A stretch of 34,449 nucleotides of DNA from DATLYH01 sp035575035 (GTDB lineage: Bacteria; Planctomycetota; Planctomycetia; Gemmatales; Gemmataceae), in NCBI GenBank assembly GCA_035575035.1, contig DATLYH010000211.1, forward strand, positions 1-34,449, in the 5' to 3' direction. This document shows, in pieces, positions 1 through 8,496 of this stretch. A program made the translations under genes and the position numbers. Below the pieces are notes generated by a model. It was not told the origin of the DNA. It worked only from the letters and a program-made list of their open reading frames with translations, and searched no databases. Each line of letters starts with the position of its first letter. Positions within the stretch are counted from its first letter, which is position 1.

Positions 1-10
1 AGCCGGCCCG

Positions 11-40
11 GCGAGCGGCCGGTGTCAGCCGGCCGGTTAG
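11..40. repeat. REP-like hairpin repeat, copy 1
   Basis: A 30-nt unit whose core is CGGCCGG, a 6-nt loop (TGTCAG) and CCGGCCG, a perfect 7-bp hairpin. The same unit, with loop TGTGAG, occurs twice at 7856-7920. It lies just downstream of the sugar transferase gene, the intergenic position typical of dispersed REP-type repeats. Confidence 0.7.
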
Positions 41-83
41 CCGACCCGGCAGGACAGGGCAGGGGGAGAAAGAGAGATCAGGC

Positions 84-782
84 TCAGGAAAGCTCCGACG
101 GCACGACGACCGGGATGCCCAGCAGGTAACAAAGGGTGCCGAACAAGATCTGCAAGTCAAGCAGCGGACCGGCGCGGCGGATGTAGTAGAGATCGTAGAC
201 CAGCTTTTGCCGCACGCTATTGAGGTCGGTGTCGGGCGGGAGATGAAGCTGCGCCAGCCCGGTCATCCCTGGCCGCACCAGCAGGCGCTCGGCGTAATGG
301 GGGATGGCTTTCTCCAGGTGGGCGGTGAACTCGGGCCGCTCGGGGCGGGGGCCGACCAGACTCATGTCCCCCTTGAGAACATTCCAAAGTTGGGGCAGCT
401 CGTCGAGATGGGTGCGGCGCAGAAAGCGGCCGACCGGTGTCACCCGCGGGTCGTTCCGCGTCGCCCAGCGCGGGCCAGACACCTTCTCGCAGTTGTGGAC
501 CATCGTCCGGAGCTTGTAGATCGTGTATAACTGGCCGAAGCGGCCGACGCGCGTCTGAGAATAGAAGGCCGGGCCGCGCGAGGTCAGCTTGATCGCCAGC
601 GCGCACAGCAGGATCACCGGAGCCGTCAGCACCAAGAGCACGAGGGCGGCGACACAATCGACGAACCGCTTGCACGGTTCATACCAACTGGGAGCCGGCA
701 GCGCCAGGGCCCGGACGGCCGGCTGCTCGGGGAGTTGGCGAGGGGAGCGTTCGTTGGGGTAGGCATCGATCCCGCTCAACAT
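84..782 (-). CDS. Bacterial sugar transferase (polyprenyl-phosphate glycosyl-1-phosphate transferase)
   Basis: The product (232 aa) is the catalytic domain of the WcaJ/PglC-like monotopic family, which moves a sugar-1-phosphate onto undecaprenyl phosphate at the inner membrane to start exopolysaccharide or O-antigen synthesis. An N-terminal hydrophobic hairpin (VDCVAALVLLVLTAPVILL) follows KRF. Family signatures then come in order: YKLRTM, NDPRVTPVGRFLRRTHLDEL (with the catalytic Asp-Glu pair), PQLWNVLKGDMSLVGPRPE and PGMTGLAQ. I chose the ATG at 782 because AGGGGA lies about 7 nt upstream; a GTG at 812 would add 10 unconserved residues. It lacks the four-helix CoA-binding-like N-terminus of full-length WcaJ, so it is the short form. 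Substrate cannot be told, and no other polysaccharide genes are in the window. Confidence 0.9.
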   Translation of the reverse strand: MLSGIDAYPNERSPRQLPEQPAVRALALPAPSWYEPCKRFVDCVAALVLLVLTAPVILLCALAIKLTSRGPAFYSQTRVGRFGQLYTIYKLRTMVHNCEKVSGPRWATRNDPRVTPVGRFLRRTHLDELPQLWNVLKGDMSLVGPRPERPEFTAHLEKAIPHYAERLLVRPGMTGLAQLHLPPDTDLNSVRQKLVYDLYYIRRAGPLLDLQILFGTLCYLLGIPVVVPSELS

Positions 783-1255
783 GAATGGTCCCCTGTCCGA
801 CGAATGCAACACGTTCTGCCGGTTGTGATGCCCCTTCTATTCGCAAATGCCGGGCCAAAGTATTCGGTCGGGAGCCGACGCCAGCCTCGCCCGGCGCCGG
901 CTGCGCGAGGGCCCGGATTGCTCCTTGTGCATGGCCGCCGACAGAGGGCCGGAAAAAATGCAATAAACACCTGAACCAGAATGGTTTAATCATTGTCCAC
1001 TGGAAGACTGCCCGATACGCCCCGCGAGGGAAGGACCAGGCGCGGCGGTCTCGGACCAAGATCAGGAGATCGTTCCAACCGGCGGAAGGCGGTCCTTCGC
1101 CCGTCCATCCTCGGGGTCCGGTGTTAAGCATTGTTTACAGGGGAGCCGGTCCCCGGTTAACAAACGGCAACGTTGGCAGCCGCTTCCACCAGAATGCGGG
1201 GGGCTGTCTCCCTGGATTGGGGCGAATTCGGCCGCCGGCGATGAAGGAGGTCGCC
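783..1255. other. Intergenic region between divergent genes, with paired TTAAnCATTGTnnAC direct repeats
   Basis: I see no supportable gene in these 470 bases. The stretch is locally AT-richer than the flanks around 955-1000 and 1124-1160. It carries two similar 15-mers, TTAATCATTGTCCAC at 986-1000 and TTAAGCATTGTTTAC at 1124-1138, in the same orientation. A small hairpin (GGGGA/TCCCC) follows the second. These could be binding sites controlling the divergent sugar transferase and the 1256 gene; that is inference. Confidence 0.35.
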
Positions 1256-1814
1256 ATGCCCGTCAATGAGCAGGACCGGCGACTGGCCATTCTGAACACG
1301 CTGCTGACCACGCCGCACCGCCAGCTCGATCAGGTCTGGCCGGTGCATCGCGAGATGGTCCAGCAGGACCCGCGTTTCTACGTGCGGCTAGCGGCCTGGT
1401 ACAACGACCACGGCGATGTCCGCGACCACAAGGAGATGTTCATCATCGCCTTGGTGCTCAGCGACTTCGCGGGCCACCGTGACGTCGGCCTGGCACTGCT
1501 GCGCGGCCTGCCCCCCTACGAGGTGGCGCGCGTCGTGGACTTCATCAGCGGCCGCAAGCGCACCCGCAAGGTGCGTCCGGCCGGCGCCAGGGGCCGTGCC
1601 GCCGAGCCGGCGCCGACGGTGGTCGAGGAGTTCGGCCTGTTCCGCAACCTGCCGCGCGCCCTGCCGCCAGGCGGGCATCCTGGCCGATGCGTTCCAGTTC
1701 ACCGGCGACTACTACGCTCTGCCGAACCTGGTGCCGCTGCTGGCGCGGCCGTCGAAGCTGGAGCTGCTCATGGAGATCATGGAGTACCCGCTGCCGACGC
1801 GCCGGCCGGCCTGA
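1256..1814 (+). pseudogene. Frameshifted, shortened hypothetical gene
   Basis: An ATG at 1256 sits 6 nt after a strong AAGGAGG ribosome site. The first ~125 residues read as a normal protein (starting MPVNEQDRRLAILNTLLTTP, with an aromatic helical segment HREMVQQDPRFYVRLAAWY and a basic stretch SGRKRTRK). After FGLFRNLPRAL near 1660 the frame becomes low-complexity Gly/Ala/Arg. The next frame instead reads a sensible tail, AGILADAFQFTGDYYALPN through EYPLPTRRPA, stopping at 1812-1814. So an N-terminal and a C-terminal piece are joined out of frame, probably after an internal deletion or a single-base indel. I do not recognise the family with certainty; the helical N-terminus resembles conserved planctomycete hypothetical proteins. 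Confidence 0.6.
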
Positions 1815-1826
1815 TGCCTCAGGTTT

Positions 1827-1860
1827 GCCGCTTGCGGCTTGATGCCCGGCCGCAAGCGGC
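1827..1860. repeat. Perfect 11-bp inverted repeat (GCCGCTTGCGG/CCGCAAGCGGC)
   Basis: Arms at 1827-1837 and 1850-1860 with a 12-nt loop, just after the broken gene. Half-copies of the same motif (GCCGCTTGCGGCTTA or its complement) appear near 7841-7856 and 34282-34298, so this is probably a dispersed hairpin family. It may also serve as a factor-independent stop, but there is no T-run. The rest of the 1815-2108 gap holds nothing I can name. Confidence 0.5.
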
Positions 1861-2108
1861 CGGCGGCGGTGGCGCCGGCCGCCGGGCCGGTGGCCCCACC
1901 GCCTGGCAGCCACTCGGCGTAACCTGAGCAACTGCCTCCCCAAGGCACTCAAACTTCTCGAACTACCCCGGTTGAATAATCGAACGGCCCTGCTAGGCAA
2001 TGCCGCTTCGATCCCTTACCATAGTCCCTGGGCTGGATGTCGCCGTCGGTCCGGCCTTTGCCTCTGTGAAGCCGCCTATGACCCTCCCCTGACTCTCGGT
2101 GTCTCCCC

Positions 2109-4667
2109 ATGCGATTGCTCTTCTCGCTCGGTTTTCTCCTGGTTGCTTCCACAGGTTTCGCCGCCGACCTGTTCAGCCGGGGCAACGCGATTGACCTAGG
2201 CAGTGCGATCCCCGCCAACGAACGCGGCATCACCTGCCTGGTGGTCGATGGCCGGGGGCGCGTCTACGGCGGCACCACCGGCCGGGCGGCACATCTCTTC
2301 GTCTTCGACCCGGATCAATCAATCGTCCGCAGCCTGGCCCGGCTGGAAGGGGGCATCGGCCTGGCATACGGCCTGGTCCTGCTGCCCGACGGCTCACTGA
2401 TCGGCGGCACCCAGGCCGACCCGACCGGCATCGCCCGCCGCACCGATCCGCAGGCCGTCGGCCATCTGTATCGGTTTGTTCCCACAGCAGACGGCCCGGC
2501 CAAGGTGGAAGATCTAGGCGTGGCGGTGGCCGGACAGGGGATCTACACTCTGGCCTACCTGGAGAAGTCAGGCGAGGTGGTGGGCAACACCTGGCCGGAC
2601 GGCCATTTCTTCACCTACGATCTGAAAACGCGGACGTTCAAGGACCACGGGGCCATCGCCGGCCATCGCACCTTCGAGACGCCGCGCCACGCCGAGGATG
2701 TCAACCGCGGCACGGGTCAGAAGGTGAGCTACCCGCGGCAGGTGTCGCGGGCCATCGCCGTTGATCCGGCCAGCGGGGCCTACACGGCGGGGGCCGGCGG
2801 TCAACTTTACCGTTACGATCCCGAGTCGCGGCGGCTGGCGAAGCTCGGTTTGCAGCTGCCCGCGGCGGCCGGCCGAGAGCCGTGGACCAGCCTCGATGCG
2901 GCCGTGGTCTACCCGCGCCGCAGCGAGGACTCGGGTAACTATTCCGTCGTGGTGGGTGGCACCTCGGACGGCCACCTGTTCGAGCTGCGCATCTTTGCCC
3001 AGGGGAAGTATCAACTCCGGCCGCGCGGCAAACCGCTGACCGAGGGAGGCATCCAGGGCCTGATCGCCCCCCCGACCGGCGAAGCGGACCCGGAAGGGGC
3101 GCACACCGTCTGGGGTGTCGGCGGCCATGCCGAAGGGATGCCGCGCTCGTTCCGGTTCAGTCACGGCGGCGGCACGTCGGCGGTGGTGCCCGGTATCATC
3201 CCGCGCGTTGACGGCCAGCTCAGTATGGTCGGCTTCGGCGCTCTCGTCGCCGACGGCCGGGGCAATGTCTATGCCGGCGAGCGCGACCGCATCGCCCGCC
3301 TGGTGCGCTACCGGACGCAACCGGAGGAAAAAGCGAAGCCGAAGCCGCCGACCCGCCCAGCACGCCTGGCCAACCCTGAGCCGCCCTCGGCGGAGGTGCC
3401 GGCGAAGCTGCCCTGCTACATCGTCTTCGCCCCGGAGGGGACCACAACCGACGGCTCGGGCTACACCGCCATCGAGGTGGGCAAGGATGGCCTGGTCTAC
3501 GTCGGCTCGACCCGCTACGGCGATTACGGCTGGCTGCTCCGCTTCGACCCCGCCCCCCTCACCCTACCCTCTCCCCCCCCGGGGAGAGAGGGGGGCAAAG
3601 ATACTCCCCTCTCCCCCCGCGGGGGGAGAGGGGTAGAGGTGAGGGGGAAGCCCCTCTTCATGGAGAAAGTAGTCAGCATGCAGCAGCTCACCGGCGAGCG
3701 GCTGAAGGGGATCAACACTCAGGGGAAGATTCATGCCAAGATCCTCGTCGGCGCCGATGGCCGGGTTTGGTTCGCCAGCAAGCAGGCGCACGAGGTCTTC
3801 GACAGCCGGCCGGAATACGGCGATCCGGAAGGCTACCCCGGCGGCCACCTCTGCTACTTCGATCCGAAGACCGGCTTCAGCCGCAGTGTCGGCATCCTCA
3901 AGCGGCAGGAAGGGCTGATGGCCGGCGCCATCGACGACCGCCGCGGCAAGCTCTATTACCGCAGCGAGCCGAAGGACCACTTCCTGGTCTACGACATCAA
4001 GACCGGCGAGGTCGAGGATCGCGGCCACGTCGGCGCGGCAGGGCGCTACATGGCTCTCGATGGCAAGGGGGCCGTTTACCTCATCGGCCGGGGCCAGACC
4101 CTCTGCCGCTATGACCCGGCGACCGGTTACGTGGAGGACCTGGCGGTCAAGGTGGAGGGGCCGGGCCACTACACGGCCCCTTATGTGATCGCGCTGGGAC
4201 CCAACGGCAAGCTCTATGGTGTGGCCGCTGGGCACCCCTGGATCATGGAATTCGACATCGATCAACTCCGGCCGGGGGCATTCCCCGAGGTGGTGATGCG
4301 CAACGTTGCCGCTGCGGCGCCACCGGGAATGGTGGTGGACGATATTCACGCCGGCGTCTTCGGCAAGGACGGCAAGTTCTACTATCCGCTCAACACCCAT
4401 GCCCCGGACGGCAAGGCGGGCCGGCCGCGGCCCCACCTGCGGATCATGCGCTTCGACCCGGCGAGCCAGCGGACCGAAACGGTCGGCGTGCCGCAGGTGG
4501 TTGGCCTGGACGAGGAGAAGGTGCGACACACCTACAGCCGCGGCACAAAGTACGAATTGGACCACATGCAAGGGGCTGCGGTCGGACCGGACGGCTCGCT
4601 CTATCTGCTCGACATCTACCCGCAACTGAACGTAGCCTGCTTCCCCCAACTGACCGCCCCAAAGTAA
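2109..4667 (+). CDS. Exported beta-propeller-like protein
   Basis: The product (852 aa) begins with a Sec signal peptide, MRLLFSLGFLLVASTGFAA, so it acts outside the cytoplasm. The rest is a chain of beta-propeller-type blades with recurring phrases such as DGRGRVYGGT, YDPESRRLAKLG, YDIKTGEVEDRG, YDPATGYVEDL and GPDGSLYLLD, which recall SMP-30/NHL/WD40-like folds. Two propellers are likely given the length. Residues ~483-512 are a foreign low-complexity insert encoded by a palindromic element (3555-3646) that keeps the frame. The stop is 17 nt before the transglutaminase-like gene, which has its own ribosome site, so the two form an operon. No clear Shine-Dalgarno precedes the ATG at 2109. 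The ligand or enzymatic role is unknown. Confidence 0.75.
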   Translation: MRLLFSLGFLLVASTGFAADLFSRGNAIDLGSAIPANERGITCLVVDGRGRVYGGTTGRAAHLFVFDPDQSIVRSLARLEGGIGLAYGLVLLPDGSLIGGTQADPTGIARRTDPQAVGHLYRFVPTADGPAKVEDLGVAVAGQGIYTLAYLEKSGEVVGNTWPDGHFFTYDLKTRTFKDHGAIAGHRTFETPRHAEDVNRGTGQKVSYPRQVSRAIAVDPASGAYTAGAGGQLYRYDPESRRLAKLGLQLPAAAGREPWTSLDAAVVYPRRSEDSGNYSVVVGGTSDGHLFELRIFAQGKYQLRPRGKPLTEGGIQGLIAPPTGEADPEGAHTVWGVGGHAEGMPRSFRFSHGGGTSAVVPGIIPRVDGQLSMVGFGALVADGRGNVYAGERDRIARLVRYRTQPEEKAKPKPPTRPARLANPEPPSAEVPAKLPCYIVFAPEGTTTDGSGYTAIEVGKDGLVYVGSTRYGDYGWLLRFDPAPLTLPSPPPGREGGKDTPLSPRGGRGVEVRGKPLFMEKVVSMQQLTGERLKGINTQGKIHAKILVGADGRVWFASKQAHEVFDSRPEYGDPEGYPGGHLCYFDPKTGFSRSVGILKRQEGLMAGAIDDRRGKLYYRSEPKDHFLVYDIKTGEVEDRGHVGAAGRYMALDGKGAVYLIGRGQTLCRYDPATGYVEDLAVKVEGPGHYTAPYVIALGPNGKLYGVAAGHPWIMEFDIDQLRPGAFPEVVMRNVAAAAPPGMVVDDIHAGVFGKDGKFYYPLNTHAPDGKAGRPRPHLRIMRFDPASQRTETVGVPQVVGLDEEKVRHTYSRGTKYELDHMQGAAVGPDGSLYLLDIYPQLNVACFPQLTAPK
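3555..3646. repeat. In-frame palindromic element, copy 1 (in the beta-propeller gene)
   Basis: Outer arms CCCCTCACC (3555-3563) and GGTGAGGGG (3638-3646) enclose two internal C-run/G-run hairpins. The architecture matches the element inside pyrG at 13400-13493. It is translated as TLPSPPPGREGG followed by TPLSPRGGRG. All three copies in the window lie inside coding regions and preserve the frame. Confidence 0.8.
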
Positions 4668-4684
4668 GCCGAACCGGAGGGACC

Positions 4685-6778
4685 ATGAGCCGACATTCTC
4701 TCATGACCGTGGCTGTGCTGCTGCTCGCCGTCAGCCCTTCGTCAGCCGCCGAGAAGCGCACCCAGACGTTCGACGCGCACCGCTTCCTGCTCGACCACAA
4801 GGTCGTTATCGATCCAAAAGACGGCTGCCTCCGGCTGGCCCACTCCGTCCTCGTCGCCGATGAGATGGGGGCAACCGACTTCCACCAGACGGAGACCCTG
4901 TCCGACCGGGTATGGGCAATGAAGATCTTTCCCCTCCAAAAAGAGGAGGTCCGGGAACCGGAGCTGTTCATCTTCGGTTCCGCCCAGCAGATCGAGGTCA
5001 ATGACCGGCCGGTGCCACGGAGCGAGCGGCTCGCCTCGACCGGTTGGACCCGGGCCCGCGTCCCGGAGGAGTTCTTCCGCGACGGCCTGAACCGCGTCGT
5101 GATGAAAGGCGGTGGCCAACTCCTTATCGAGCCGGCAGCCAACAACCGGCGTGACGGGACGCGAAGCCTGCGGAGCACCGACCGCGGCCTGAACTTTGTG
5201 CCCGCACTAGGGAAGAACCAGGTGCCCGGCGAGTATCTGGTCCGCCTCCGCCTGGCCCGGTATGCTCCGACCGGCTCGGCCCTCTCGGAAGTGTTCGACC
5301 TTTGGGCCGATCCGGCTAGCGGCATCGCGACGCCGGGCGCCTGCCTCTGCTTCCACCCGCTGGACCGACTGCGCCAGGGCCTGCCGGAAGGGACCTCAAT
5401 CATCCCCCGTATTCGCACGGGGAGCACGCCTACTCCCGACGCAGACCACTGGACGCCGTGGGTGACGCTCCTCAAGGATGGCGGGGATTACCGGCCCGAG
5501 GGCAAGGCCGCGCGGCACCGCTGGGCGCAGCTCCAGATCGAATTCCTCACCAACAAGCCCCAGGCCACGCCGCGTCTGCCCCGCCGCTTCGATCTCACCT
5601 TTGAGTTCCAGCCCGAGGTGTCCACGAACAGCGGTCAGCTGGAAATCGCTGTGCCGGCGGCGGAACGGCCGATCGCGGTCAGCCCGATTCCCTTCGTCTA
5701 CCAGGAGCCGTCGCCACGTCTGAAGCTGCTCCGTGAGCGCTACCAACTCGACGAGGTGATCGCTCCGGGCCGAACGGAGATGGAGCAGCTGATGCTTCTG
5801 CGTCACTGGGTCCGCCACCAGTGGCACACCGGCTGGCGCGGCGGACCGGCGGCGTGGATGCCGCCGTGGGACGCCCTCATTATCCTGGAGTCGAAGGACC
5901 AGCCCGACTGTCTGACGATGTGTACCCACTACGCCGCCGTGTTCACCCAGTGCTGCCTGGCGCTGGGCTGGAACGCCCGGCACTGCATCCTTGACCACCA
6001 TTGCGTCTCCGAGGTCTATGTCAACCAATATCAGAAGTGGGTGATGCTGGACCCGGGCAATTCGCAGAAGCGGGCTGACCTCGGTCTCCATTTCGAACGC
6101 GACGGCGTGCCGCTCAGCGCCCTGGAGCTGCACCGGGCTTACCGGACCGGCCAAACGGACGCCATCCGGGTCTGCTTCACCCCCGCTGCTCTGGCAGAGA
6201 AGATCGCGCCGCTGTGCCGGCCGGCGCCCCCCTCACCCCAACCCTCTCCCCCCGCGGGAGGAGAAGGCAAGGCGAGGGAGACCCGGCCGGACTCGATTCC
6301 GCTGGCCGAGTTGCCCAACTACCCGGTCTGCCAGTTGCAGAACTACCGCCGCTACGCCTTCCCCGCCCGGAACAACTACCTGAGTTCCCTTCTACCCGGC
6401 GAGCTATACCAGGGCTGGTCGCCATACTTTTACGACGGTTACTGGTGGGTCGGCGACTCGCCCGATGCCCCGCAGATCTCGCCCGAGTACTCACTCCACC
6501 TGTCGCCCGACCGTCCGCAGGACATTGACTGGAGCCTGAACTGGACCCGCATTCACCTCAGCCGCACCGCCCAGCCTGGCGAGGTACAGGTTGATCTGGA
6601 GACGCACACGCCGAACCTGGCGCGGCTGGAGCGGTCGGAGGGCGATTCCTGGAAACCGACGCCGGCGTCCTTCACCTGGAAGTTGAAGCCGGGTGAGAAC
6701 GTGCTCCGGGTGCGCAGCGTGAACAAGTGGGACCGGCCCGGCGCTGAGGCGCGCGTCCAGGTAAAATGGGCGCCGTGA
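4685..6778 (+). CDS. Exported transglutaminase-like domain protein
   Basis: The product (697 aa) has a signal peptide (MSRHSLMTVAVLLLAVSPSSAA) and a GGAGGG ribosome site just before the ATG. A papain-like transglutaminase core lies at residues ~360-470: Cys409 in DCLTMCTHYAAVF, His439 in DHHCVSEVYV and Asp456 in WVMLDPGNS, the expected Cys-His-Asp triad. The flanking regions look beta-rich. Bacterial members act as proteases or crosslinkers; which applies here cannot be told. Residues ~515-532 are coded by a short palindromic insert (6229-6280) in the same frame. It follows the beta-propeller gene with a 17-nt gap, so both products are probably made together and exported. Confidence 0.75.
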   Translation: MSRHSLMTVAVLLLAVSPSSAAEKRTQTFDAHRFLLDHKVVIDPKDGCLRLAHSVLVADEMGATDFHQTETLSDRVWAMKIFPLQKEEVREPELFIFGSAQQIEVNDRPVPRSERLASTGWTRARVPEEFFRDGLNRVVMKGGGQLLIEPAANNRRDGTRSLRSTDRGLNFVPALGKNQVPGEYLVRLRLARYAPTGSALSEVFDLWADPASGIATPGACLCFHPLDRLRQGLPEGTSIIPRIRTGSTPTPDADHWTPWVTLLKDGGDYRPEGKAARHRWAQLQIEFLTNKPQATPRLPRRFDLTFEFQPEVSTNSGQLEIAVPAAERPIAVSPIPFVYQEPSPRLKLLRERYQLDEVIAPGRTEMEQLMLLRHWVRHQWHTGWRGGPAAWMPPWDALIILESKDQPDCLTMCTHYAAVFTQCCLALGWNARHCILDHHCVSEVYVNQYQKWVMLDPGNSQKRADLGLHFERDGVPLSALELHRAYRTGQTDAIRVCFTPAALAEKIAPLCRPAPPSPQPSPPAGGEGKARETRPDSIPLAELPNYPVCQLQNYRRYAFPARNNYLSSLLPGELYQGWSPYFYDGYWWVGDSPDAPQISPEYSLHLSPDRPQDIDWSLNWTRIHLSRTAQPGEVQVDLETHTPNLARLERSEGDSWKPTPASFTWKLKPGENVLRVRSVNKWDRPGAEARVQVKWAP
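6229..6280. repeat. In-frame palindromic element, copy 2 (short form)
   Basis: A single-hairpin relative of the elements at 3555 and 13400, beginning CCCCTCACCCC and centred on CCCCCCGCGGG. It is read as PSPQPSPPAGGEGKA inside the transglutaminase-like gene, downstream of the catalytic domain. Confidence 0.7.
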
Positions 6779-6780
6779 GC

Positions 6781-6799
6781 CAGCGGATGCGCTCCGCTG
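6781..6799. terminator. Hairpin between convergent genes
   Basis: CAGCGGA and TCCGCTG form a perfect 7-bp stem with a 5-nt loop, starting 2 nt after the transglutaminase-like stop. No T-run follows, so its role as a terminator is an inference from its position between convergent genes. Confidence 0.4.
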
Positions 6800-6820
6800 C
6801 GTGTCGCGGCCAATCGGTAC

Positions 6821-7819
6821 CTAAAACCATCTCGTCTTGTCGGTCACGTTCCGCAGCGGCTGGCCGTTGACGAAGCGGCGGACGTTGTCTAGCAGTACGG
6901 CCAGGTGCCGCTCGGCGATGCGCGGCGAATAGCCCGCGACGTGCGGCGTGATGATCACGTTTTCCATTTTCCAAAGCGGGTGATCCGACGGCAGCGGCTC
7001 GATCTCGAAAACGTCGAGCCCCGCGCCGGCGATCTCGCCGGCCTGCAAGGCCGCGGTCAGGTCGGCCAGGTCCACGATGGCGCCCCGGCCGACGTTGATC
7101 AGATAGGCGCTGCGCTTCATCTGCCGGAATTGCGGCCGGCGGAACAGCTTCTCGGTCTGCGGCGTGTGGGGGGCGGCGATGACCACGAAATCGCCCTGGG
7201 CCAGCAGGTCCGGCAGCCGCTCCGGCTTCCACAAGGTCACACCCGGCGGCGCCTCTGTCTGCACCGGATCGACCGCCAGCACCCGCATGCCGAAGGCCAA
7301 GCCGCGGCGGGCCACTTCCGAACCGATACCACCCAGACCGACAATGCCGAGCGTCGCGTCGGCCAGGTGGAGGTGGGCCCGGTCGATGGCGGTGACGCGG
7401 CCGGGACCGGTCGCAAAGGGGACGCGCTCCGCCTCGCCGCCAACCGGCTCCCAGCGGGCTGCCAGCTGGTTGCGGATGTAGCGGTGCAGGTTGCGGGCGA
7501 AGCAGAGGATGTAGCCCATCACTTGGTCAGCGATCACGTCGGAGAACAGGCCGCGCATGTTGGTCAATACGCACGGGTGGGCGACCAACTCGGGGAAAAG
7601 GTAGTGCTCCAGGCTGGCGGTAGGACACTGCACCCAGCGCAGCCGTCGGGCCGCTGCCAGCATCGCTGGCGTCAACTTGCCGAAGAAGGCATCGGCGTCG
7701 GCGATCGCCTGCACCGCCTCGGCCTCGGTCGCCGTGTTGACCACTTCCATGTGACCGGCCGCTTCACGGATGCGCTCAAGCCGGGTCGGTTCGACGGGGG
7801 GATGAATGACCAGTTTCAT
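6821..7819 (-). CDS. D-isomer-specific 2-hydroxyacid dehydrogenase
   Basis: The product (332 aa, normal for the family) reduces a 2-keto acid to a D-2-hydroxyacid, or the reverse, with NAD(P)H in the cytoplasm. The Rossmann motif GLGGIG is at residues 161-166 after LGIV. The catalytic residues are present: Arg245 in NVGRGAIVD, Glu274 in FEIEPLP and His293 in ITPHVAGYSP. The ATG at 7819 is the only sensible start, with a weak AGGA upstream. It is convergent with the transglutaminase-like gene. The substrate (phosphoglycerate, glyoxylate or other) cannot be assigned; there is no ACT domain, which argues against a regulated SerA. Confidence 0.9.
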   Translation of the reverse strand: MKLVIHPPVEPTRLERIREAAGHMEVVNTATEAEAVQAIADADAFFGKLTPAMLAAARRLRWVQCPTASLEHYLFPELVAHPCVLTNMRGLFSDVIADQVMGYILCFARNLHRYIRNQLAARWEPVGGEAERVPFATGPGRVTAIDRAHLHLADATLGIVGLGGIGSEVARRGLAFGMRVLAVDPVQTEAPPGVTLWKPERLPDLLAQGDFVVIAAPHTPQTEKLFRRPQFRQMKRSAYLINVGRGAIVDLADLTAALQAGEIAGAGLDVFEIEPLPSDHPLWKMENVIITPHVAGYSPRIAERHLAVLLDNVRRFVNGQPLRNVTDKTRWF

Positions 7820-7855
7820 GGGTAGTTGAATCCTGGGAAAGCCGCAAGCCGCTTA

Positions 7856-7942
7856 GCGAGCGGCCGGTGTGAGCCGGCCGGTTAGCACCCACGAGCGGCC
7901 GGTGTGAGCCGGCCGGTTAGCACCCGCGAGCGGCCGCTCGCC
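7856..7942. repeat. REP-like hairpin cluster, two full copies plus a palindrome
   Basis: Copies at 7856-7885 and 7891-7920 match the unit at 11-40 except for one loop base. Each forms a CGGCCGG/CCGGCCG hairpin. A third, degenerate unit at 7926-7942 contains the perfect 14-nt palindrome CGAGCGGCCGCTCG. The cluster is preceded by a half GCCGCAAGC motif and fills most of the gap between the dehydrogenase and DinB-like genes. Confidence 0.75.
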
Positions 7943-7972
7943 TAAGAGTTGGCGCCTCTTGGCGTTCTTGCA

Positions 7973-8461
7973 TCACCACACCGGCGGCTCCTGGGTGCTG
8001 TGGCCGTGGGCCTGGACCAGGTAGGCCATCTGGCCGATATGGTTATTCAAGTGCGCGGCGCAGACTAGGAGCATGCCGAAGCGCGTCTCGATCGGGTGGC
8101 GGTCGGCGTCGGCGGCTGGCCGCATCAGGTCCTCCTCGCTCATCGTCTCGATGGTCCGCACCACCAGGTCCACCGCCTCATGGAAGCGGCGCAGCAGCTC
8201 GGGGCCGGGCGGATGGCTGGGGTCGGTGAACTCCAGCGGCCGGTTGCGGACGTAGCCGGTTCCTGCCATGCCGGCGCCGATATAGTGGTTCAGGTTGCCG
8301 ATCAGGTGCAGGACCAGGTGGCCGACACTGTTGCCGAAGGCGAACGGCTTGACCCAGAGCTTCTCCGCCGGCAGCGCCCGCACCGCCCGCTCCACACGGC
8401 CGGCCAGGTGGCGGTAATAACGGACTAACTCGTCCTTAACGGTTTGACTCAGGGTGGGCAT
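7973..8461 (-). CDS. DinB-like four-helix protein
   Basis: The product (162 aa) has the helical pattern and length of DinB/YfiT-type metal-binding proteins, which include thiol-dependent transferases. His residues likely to bind metal lie in GNSVGHLVLHLIGNLNHY in the second helix and AAHLNNHIGQMAYL near the C-terminus. I start it at the ATG at 8461, 7 nt after GGAGG, rather than at an upstream start at 8539 that overlaps the neighbouring gene. It lies 35 nt downstream of the SUMF1-like gene on the same strand, so the two are probably co-transcribed. In ergothioneine and ovothiol synthesis, DinB and SUMF1-like domains work together as sulfoxide synthases (EgtB/OvoA). That link is suggestive only; neither chain here is a full EgtB. 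Confidence 0.7.
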   Translation of the reverse strand: MPTLSQTVKDELVRYYRHLAGRVERAVRALPAEKLWVKPFAFGNSVGHLVLHLIGNLNHYIGAGMAGTGYVRNRPLEFTDPSHPPGPELLRRFHEAVDLVVRTIETMSEEDLMRPAADADRHPIETRFGMLLVCAAHLNNHIGQMAYLVQAHGHSTQEPPVW

Positions 8462-8496
8462 GGCAATCCTCCGACGGGCGAGGAAGGTAGCGGCTC

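Noticed and set aside
6905..7825. Plus-strand open frame of about 306 codons
   Set aside because: It is antisense to the D-2-hydroxyacid dehydrogenase, whose motifs are complete.
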